DNA of 64,000 bases, taken from assembly GCA_012032345.1 (NCBI GenBank), contig JAAUQI010000015.1:1-64000 (forward strand), read 5' to 3'. This DNA is from Leptolyngbyaceae cyanobacterium RM1_1_2. Lineage in GTDB: Bacteria; Cyanobacteriota; Cyanobacteriia; Phormidesmidales; Phormidesmidaceae. Shown here in pieces: positions 59,344 through 64,000 of this stretch. The position numbers and the translations under genes were made by a program. The notes beneath the pieces are model-generated. The model worked only from the letters and a program-made list of their open reading frames with translations, was not told where the DNA came from and searched no databases. Within the stretch, counting starts at the first letter, position 1, and every line of letters begins with the position of its first letter.

Positions 59344-61350
59344 ATGGCTGTCGCAACCCAATCTCTGGAAGCACTCTGCATCAATTCAATCCGGTTTTTA
59401 GCCATTGATGCTGTTGAAAAGGCTAAATCTGGTCATCCTGGTCTGCCAATGGGGGCTGCGCCAATGGCGTTTGTCCTGTGGGACAAGTTTATGCGGTTTA
59501 ACCCCAAAAATCCGGGCTGGTTTAACCGCGATCGCTTTGTGCTTTCAGCCGGTCACGGCTGTATGTTGCAGTATGCCCTGCTTTATCTTACGGGCTATGA
59601 CAGCGTTGGCATCGAAGATATCAAGCAGTTTCGTCAGTGGGGTTCTCGCACTCCTGGCCACCCAGAGAACTTTGAGACTGCCGGAGTCGAGGTGACTACA
59701 GGGCCATTGGGTCAGGGCATTGCCAATGCCGTCGGTCTGGCGATGGCAGAGGCGCATCTGGCCGCTCGTTTTAACCAGGCTGACTGCACCCTAGTCGATC
59801 ACTATACCTACGCTATTTTGGGTGATGGCTGCAATATGGAAGGGGTTTCGGGTGAAGCCTGTTCGCTAGCAGGGCATCTGGGTCTGGGCAAGCTGATTGC
59901 TTTCTACGACGACAATCATATTTCTATTGATGGCTCAACGGATATCTCCTTTACCGAAGATGTATCTAAGCGCTTTGAAGCCTACGGCTGGCATGTTCAG
60001 CATGTCGAAGACGGCAACACTGACACAGAGGCGATCGCCAAGGCGATTGAAAATGCCAAAGCTGTAACTGACAAGCCCTCGTTTATCAAGGTCACCACCC
60101 TGATTGGCTACGGCTCTCCCAACAGAGTCAACACTCCTGGCATTCACGGGGCAGCTCTGGGCACCGATGAAATCATTGCCACCCGCGAACACCTAGGCTG
60201 GACCTACGGCGACTTTGAAGTCCCCGAAGACGCGCTAAGCCATATGCGCAAAGCCGTTGATCGCGGTGCTGACTATGAATCTGAGTGGGAAGAAATTTTG
60301 ACCACCTATCGCACCCAGTATCCTGAAGCTGCCGCTGAGTTTGAGCGGATGCTGACAGGTGAACTGCCCCAAGGTTGGGCCGATGGTCTGCCCACCTTTA
60401 CACCTGCAGACAAAGGCACTGCCACCCGTAAGCACTCTCAGGCTACGCTCAATGCTCTCGCGCCTGCTTTGCCTGAGCTGATTGGTGGATCTGCCGATCT
60501 CACCCACTCTAACCTCACAGAGCTTAAGGTTTCTGGCAGCTTCCAGCGGGGACAGTACGAAAACCGCAACCTGCGCTTTGGGGTGCGGGAACACGGTATG
60601 GGGGCCATTTGCAACGGCATTGCCCTACATAACTCTGGCTTAATTCCCTACTGTGCCACCTTCCTGGTCTTTGCTGACTACATGCGGGCCGCAATTCGTC
60701 TGGCAGCGCTTTCTGAGGCGGGCGTAATCTACGTCATGACTCATGACTCAGTGGGCCTGGGTGAAGATGGCCCCACGCACCAGCCCGTCGAAACCATTGC
60801 GTCTTTACGCGCTATTCCTAACCTGACGGTAATTCGCCCTGCAGACGGCAACGAAGTCTCTGGGGCCTACAAGATTGCTGTTGAAAATCGCAAAGCACCC
60901 ACCCTGATTGCCTTTACTCGGCAGAATGTGCCCAACCTGGACGGTTCCTCCATTGAAAACACGGCTAAGGGAGCCTATGTGCTTTCTGGGGCTGGAGAGA
61001 CGCCTGATATCATTTTGATTGGGACGGGCAGCGAAGTCTCTCTCTGCGTGGAGGCGGCTGAGCAGCTCCGAGCTGATGGCAAGAAAGTGCGCGTAGTCTC
61101 GATGCCCTCCTGGGAACTGTTTGAAGCTCAGGATCAAGCCTATAAAGACTCTGTTTTGCCCAAGTCTGTAACTAAGCGGCTGGTGGTCGAGGCGGCTTCT
61201 AGCTTTGGCTGGTGCCGCTACATGGGCGCAGATGGAGACATGATCAGCGTTGAAACTTTCGGAGCTTCTGCACCGGGTAGCATAGTTATGGAGAAGTTTG
61301 GCTACACCCTTGAGAACGTACTGGCTCACGCTAGAGCGGTGCTGGGTTAG
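59344..61350 (+). CDS. tkt: Transketolase
   Basis: ThDP enzyme of the Calvin cycle and pentose phosphate pathway. 668 residues, standard length. [21 protein letters not shown] at the N-terminus, ThDP-binding [22 protein letters not shown] (about residues 158-180), FRVREHGMG-like [17 protein letters not shown] in the Pyr domain and [17 protein letters not shown] hairpin terminator follows. Confidence 0.98.
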   Translation: MAVATQSLEALCINSIRFLAIDAVEKAKSGHPGLPMGAAPMAFVLWDKFMRFNPKNPGWFNRDRFVLSAGHGCMLQYALLYLTGYDSVGIEDIKQFRQWGSRTPGHPENFETAGVEVTTGPLGQGIANAVGLAMAEAHLAARFNQADCTLVDHYTYAILGDGCNMEGVSGEACSLAGHLGLGKLIAFYDDNHISIDGSTDISFTEDVSKRFEAYGWHVQHVEDGNTDTEAIAKAIENAKAVTDKPSFIKVTTLIGYGSPNRVNTPGIHGAALGTDEIIATREHLGWTYGDFEVPEDALSHMRKAVDRGADYESEWEEILTTYRTQYPEAAAEFERMLTGELPQGWADGLPTFTPADKGTATRKHSQATLNALAPALPELIGGSADLTHSNLTELKVSGSFQRGQYENRNLRFGVREHGMGAICNGIALHNSGLIPYCATFLVFADYMRAAIRLAALSEAGVIYVMTHDSVGLGEDGPTHQPVETIASLRAIPNLTVIRPADGNEVSGAYKIAVENRKAPTLIAFTRQNVPNLDGSSIENTAKGAYVLSGAGETPDIILIGTGSEVSLCVEAAEQLRADGKKVRVVSMPSWELFEAQDQAYKDSVLPKSVTKRLVVEAASSFGWCRYMGADGDMISVETFGASAPGSIVMEKFGYTLENVLAHARAVLG

Positions 61351-61403
61351 CTCCTTTTAGAACGTGAGCAAGCTGGTCTGAAGTTTTATGGATGAAACTT
61401 TGT

Positions 61404-61440
61404 AAAAGGGATGTTCACGACATCCCTTTTATTCTTTTTG
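61404..61440 (+). terminator. Rho-independent terminator of tkt
   Basis: Perfect stem AAAAGGGATG (61404-61413) with CATCCCTTTT (61421-61430), loop TTCACGA, then ATTCTTTTTG. Confidence 0.92.
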
Positions 61441-61501
61441 CTTGGCTATTTTTTGGCTGGCGGAGTCTGCGATCGCTCTCTAGCCTCCTCAGCCGCTAGC
61501 T

Positions 61502-61735
61502 CTAGTCAAGTCGGCAGCGCTTGACTAAAATCACCATGACTTCGTTGGGTCGCCCGGTGGATACAGGACGGCTCCAGGCGCTGGCCTCGATGCTGCCTTT
61601 GGCGTGCAGCCGGTGAATCTCCTGACGCACACAGGGCAGACAGCCAAAGATTATCAGCCGAATGTCTTCGTCAGGGCTAGGCGAATCGGTGGCGATCGCA
61701 CTCACGCGATCGCCTGCGTTGGGGTCTTGAAACAT
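61502..61735 (-). CDS. Small conserved-looking hypothetical protein
   Basis: 77 residues, soluble, with a paired-cysteine segment LIIFGCLPCVRQEIHRLHAKG and a C-terminal GRPNEVMVILVKR. A strong AAAGGAG site lies 7 bases before the ATG (61735). I do not recognise the family; the CXXC-like pair (CLPC) might bind metal or be redox active, but there is no other evidence. Confidence 0.65.
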   Translation of the reverse strand: MFQDPNAGDRVSAIATDSPSPDEDIRLIIFGCLPCVRQEIHRLHAKGSIEASAWSRPVSTGRPNEVMVILVKRCRLD

Positions 61736-62092
61736 GATTTACTCCTTTTTGGATTTTGAGGTCTGGCCCTCTGCCTTAGGTTTAGTCCCCATTGACTAGG
61801 CCAGCGGGAACCGAGGCGAGTTGCCAGAACCCAAAAACTTAGCCACCCCGCGACCTGTAACGCAACACGGGGGGCTAAGGGGTAAAATTCCCCTAGACCT
61901 TGCCCGAACTGCCTATGAGTTTGGGGGGTTTAGGCTCCTGTTGGTGCTGGATACACCTTCAGGGGCTGCTAAAGTTCTTGAGTTCTGTTTACGAGCAAGC
62001 TGCAACGGTTAAGTTGAGCAGCTTAGTGAGAGACTGTAGAGTATCGGGCGATCGCGTCAACTACAAAACTTGAGGCTGTTTGACTGGAGGAA
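61736..62092. other. Intergenic region before the integrase relic
   Basis: 357 bases. A short plus-strand frame at 61821-62012 has no ribosome site or recognisable product. A C/G-rich stem-like segment lies near 61845-61900. No gene or RNA is supported. Confidence 0.5.
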
Positions 62093-62644
62093 CTAGATTA
62101 GATCACTCTGCCCAATCACCCTCATAGGGGAAATAGGCAGACGTATTTTCACCCATACAGCCCACACAGGTGCATGAGCAGACACTGTTCCACTCGTAGC
62201 TCTGCTGCCACGCAACCGCAAGCTTTCGATTAGGCGGAGACCGCTGCCATAAAGTAGCCTCACCACCAGTTGATAAACACCCTCGCACTGCTCAATGACT
62301 GCCAGTGCCTCTTGCTTGGTCAGCACCGTTGGTATGTACTGAGGGCGTTTGGCGCGAACGGCATCAATTTCTGTGATTTCTAGATTGAGTACTTCTCGAT
62401 AGAGAAATAGCAAAGCACTGAGAGCTTGATTTTATGTGTAAGCTGCAACTTGTCCTTGCACAGCCAGGTGTGTGAGAAAGGCTTCGACTTCAGCTTTACC
62501 CATCTCTTTAGGATGGGTCTTGTGGTGAAAGAGGACGTAGCGGCGAATCCACTGAATGTAGGTTTCTTCGGTGCGGTAGGCATAGTGCTTGAGGCGAATG
62601 GTATCGCGGGCCTGCTCTAACAACTTTTTAGGAGGAGATTGCAT
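62093..62644 (-). pseudogene. Integron-type tyrosine integrase IntI, nonsense-disrupted and truncated
   Basis: Starts at 62644 with LLEQARDTIRLKHYAYRTEETYIQWIRRYVLFHHKTHPKEMG then FLTHLAVQGQVAAYT, the SAM-like N-terminal domain of integron integrases. An in-frame TAA at 62432-62434 replaces the glutamine of the conserved [17 protein letters not shown]; the same frame then continues [39 protein letters not shown] and [17 protein letters not shown]. After that the sequence is unrelated, so the catalytic Arg-His-Tyr domain is mostly lost. The N-terminal motifs and wording match the integron group rather than XerC/D. Confidence 0.82.
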
Positions 62645-62710
62645 CAGGACGAGTAGATGTACGGCGTATCTAATAGTACATTTCTCATCTCCGTAATAAA
62701 TTGGAAGATA

Positions 62711-62845
62711 TGCGGAAAGATTCTGCCTAAGATCCCACAGCGGGCTATTCTGTGGAAAGATTCTTGCGAAGTTGGAAATTTGGGGTGTTATGCCGAATCT
62801 TTCCGTCTAATCACCCAGTGCGGGATCTTATACGGAAAGATTCAG
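62711..62845. repeat. Cluster of GGAAAGATTC repeats between the integrase and attC
   Basis: GGAAAGATTC occurs directly near 62714, 62754 and 62834, and inverted as GAATCTTTCC near 62796. The last two form a perfect 12-base inverted repeat, GAATCTTTCCGT and ACGGAAAGATTC, 25 bases apart. Copies one and two share also a following pyrimidine-rich segment and a GATCCC motif. The cluster lies where attI and the first cassette would be; a small inverted-repeat element is the other option. Confidence 0.7.
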
Positions 62846-62987
62846 TCTAATAATAGTTATCTTGCCAGCGCACAACAGTTTCTCTGTGGAGTTGAACCGA
62901 AGGGTTGCTGACTATGTTGAAAGAGGGTTTGCATCATCTGCGCTGGTCATTTTGCTGAGTGAGAGAAAGTCAGCTTACCCCAAATCA

Positions 62988-63074
62988 AGTTAACAAATCA
63001 CTGCACCCGACCTGCCATAGTATTGTGAGGTTAGTTCCAAAGTTACTAGCGGCGGGTGAGTTTGGCCGTTAGCT
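62988..63074 (+). other. attC-like integron recombination site
   Basis: Left R box AGTTAAC (62988-62994) pairs with right R box GTTAGCT (63068-63074), one G-T wobble. Each is separated by exactly nine mostly non-complementary bases from an L box: CACCCG then A then CC on the left (63004-63012), GG CGGGTG on the right (63051-63058). CACCCG/CGGGTG and CC/GG pair, leaving one extrahelical A, exactly as in the classic aadA7 attC. The 38-base middle is the variable terminal structure. Orientation points away from the integrase gene, as cassettes should. No cassette gene is recognisable upstream. Confidence 0.72.
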
Positions 63075-63192
63075 GGCTTGTCCCCTGATGGTTTCAGTTC
63101 TGTTCACTTTTATATGGGTGTCGGAGTCGATTTATGTTTTAGAGTTATGAGTGGAGTGATTGCTGAGATTTTTAACAAATTTAAGAGAAGGT

Positions 63193-63306
63193 ATGAAATT
63201 CATTTCTGTTTTTAACAATAAGGGTGGTGTTGGTAAAACCACTCTTACGTATCATCTAGCTTCTGCCTTAGCAGAAATGGGTAAAAAAGTTTTAATGCTT
63301 GATGAT
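63193..63306 (+). pseudogene. ParA-like ATPase, N-terminal fragment
   Basis: MKFISVFNNKGGVGKTTLTYHLASALAEMGKKVLMLD is the ParA/MinD deviant Walker A N-terminus; AGAGAAGG precedes the ATG at 63193. Within a few codons the sequence becomes an antisense ISL3 transposase fragment, so the gene is cut after about 37 codons. Plasmid or island partition gene remnant. Confidence 0.75.
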
Positions 63307-63581
63307 AAGCTTCAGTCGATTGTTAATGCCTTCGACGACTCCACTGGTGATTCTATACTTTTTTCAAAGTACTGAAGGATTTCGCCAAACCACCGACGGA
63401 TCGTTGCGACGGAAGCCGGGTAGAGGTCTTTAGCCGCTGCCATCCAATTCAGGAAGTCGAGCGAGGTCTGTGACCATTCGTCAGCATCAAACAGTACTCT
63501 GAAGGCTTCTTCGTGCTGATGCACCAGGGCCAATTTAGGCGAGAGGGCTTTCAGCCCTTCGATAGCGACTATCCCTGGCAA
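63303..63581 (-). pseudogene. ISL3-family transposase, C-terminal fragment
   Basis: Minus strand: LKALSPKLALVHQHEEAFRV, then LDFLNWMAAAKDLYPASVATIRRWFGEILQYFEK, and after a one-base frame change ITSGVVEGINNRLKLI. The last segment is the ISL3 DDE C-terminal signature (GVVEGINNKLKLIKR). The frame break is near 63355. Both ends are cut: the ParA fragment abuts at about 63304 and a WD40 fragment at about 63573. Confidence 0.78.
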
Positions 63582-63960
63582 ATCGCGGTTTCCTCAGCAA
63601 AGTCCGCCAGCTTGCTTGGTGTGACATCACTGTCGGTCAGGCCCCCCTCCTCGCTGCCGCTAGTGGTTCAGATGTGGTTATTTGGCGCAAAAAGAGTAAC
63701 GTCAGCGACGGCTGGGATGCCCAAACGCTGGACTTACATGAACAGCGAGTCAACGCGATCGCCTTTCAGCCCGGCAGTGCCCTCCTTGCCGCCGCCGCCG
63801 AAGATGGCAGGGTCTGCCTCTGGCCCAAAGCTCAACAGGCTACCCAAATTCTAGAAGGATCTCCCCACGGCTTTTCCACCCTCGCCTAGATCCCCAACGG
63901 ACAACGGCTCGCCGCAGGGGGACAGCAGGGGGAATGGTTGGTGTGGAAACAGAGTAATCA
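63573..63960 (+). pseudogene. WD40-repeat protein fragment with nonsense codon
   Basis: Open from about 63573 without a start: KVRQLAWCDITVGQAPLLAAASGSDVVIWRK, QRVNAIAFQPGSALLAAAAEDGRVCLW and, after a TAG at 63886-63888 in place of the expected tryptophan of LAWIPNGQRLAAGG, IPNGQRLAAGGQQGEWLVWK. Three WD40 blades are visible. It continues towards the right edge. Confidence 0.75.
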
Positions 63961-64000
63961 AGGTAGGGGGGGGTGGATGAGAAGGCGGTTTACGGTTTAT

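Noticed and set aside
61821-62012. 63-codon plus-strand frame
   Set aside because: TTG start without ribosome site and no recognisable product.
62711-62845. GGAAAGATTC copies as a CRISPR array
   Set aside because: Repeats are too short, irregularly spaced and partly inverted; no cas genes are present.

Overview
The window is a cyanobacterial chromosome segment. Diagnostic genes are those for photosystem I subunits (psaL, psaJ, psaF, psaC), the cyanobacterial-type ATP synthase operon with split b and b' subunits, the inducible CO2-uptake NDH-1MS operon (ndhF3-ndhD3-cupA-cupS), gap2, a CURT1-like thylakoid protein and the acpP-fabF-tkt cluster. GCGATCGC (HIP1) octamers and moderately high GC fit a Leptolyngbya- or Synechococcales-like lineage; I cannot fix the genus.

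Layout. 0-10 kb: an IS66-type transposase end at the left edge, a bisphosphate nucleotidase, rsmI (frameshifted), then the minus-strand ATP synthase operon atpI-atpB-atpE-atpG'-atpF-atpH-atpA-atpG, whose a-subunit gene carries a one-base homopolymer frameshift. 10-25 kb: mostly housekeeping genes (LMW phosphatase, YbaB, murB/murC, gap2, a sugar-type ABC ATPase, PSI genes, tsaD), ending with a semialdehyde dehydrogenase next to a ThDP decarboxylase, the pair that closes the cyanobacterial TCA cycle. 25-35 kb: an accessory zone with a PlsY-like/dikinase gene pair and much debris: Doc and VapC toxin remnants, a NACHT-WD40 gene that has lost its ATPase core, a gutted DNA-phosphorothioation-associated methyltransferase gene, and intact, duplicated and broken Uma2 genes. 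35-41 kb: the NDH-1MS operon, with an extra 51-codon membrane-protein ORF between cupA and cupS. 41-61 kb: mixed core genes including an SPL-like radical SAM protein, hflX, a CurT-like gene, an ene-reductase with a divergent ArsR regulator and a clear operator, psaC, acpP, fabF and tkt. 61.5-64 kb: a second debris zone.

The most unusual signal is in the last 2 kb. A broken integron-type integrase gene (minus strand) is followed, on the side where attI and cassettes normally lie, by an 87-bp sequence with the architecture of an attC recombination site: complementary R boxes, 9+9-nt unpaired spacer, L boxes and one extrahelical base. This looks like a relic chromosomal integron. Next to it are a ParA fragment cut by an ISL3-type transposase fragment and a WD40 fragment. 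Second in interest is the 51-residue ORF in the CO2-uptake operon, a candidate small NDH-1MS component. No tRNA, rRNA or CRISPR array was recognised by eye.
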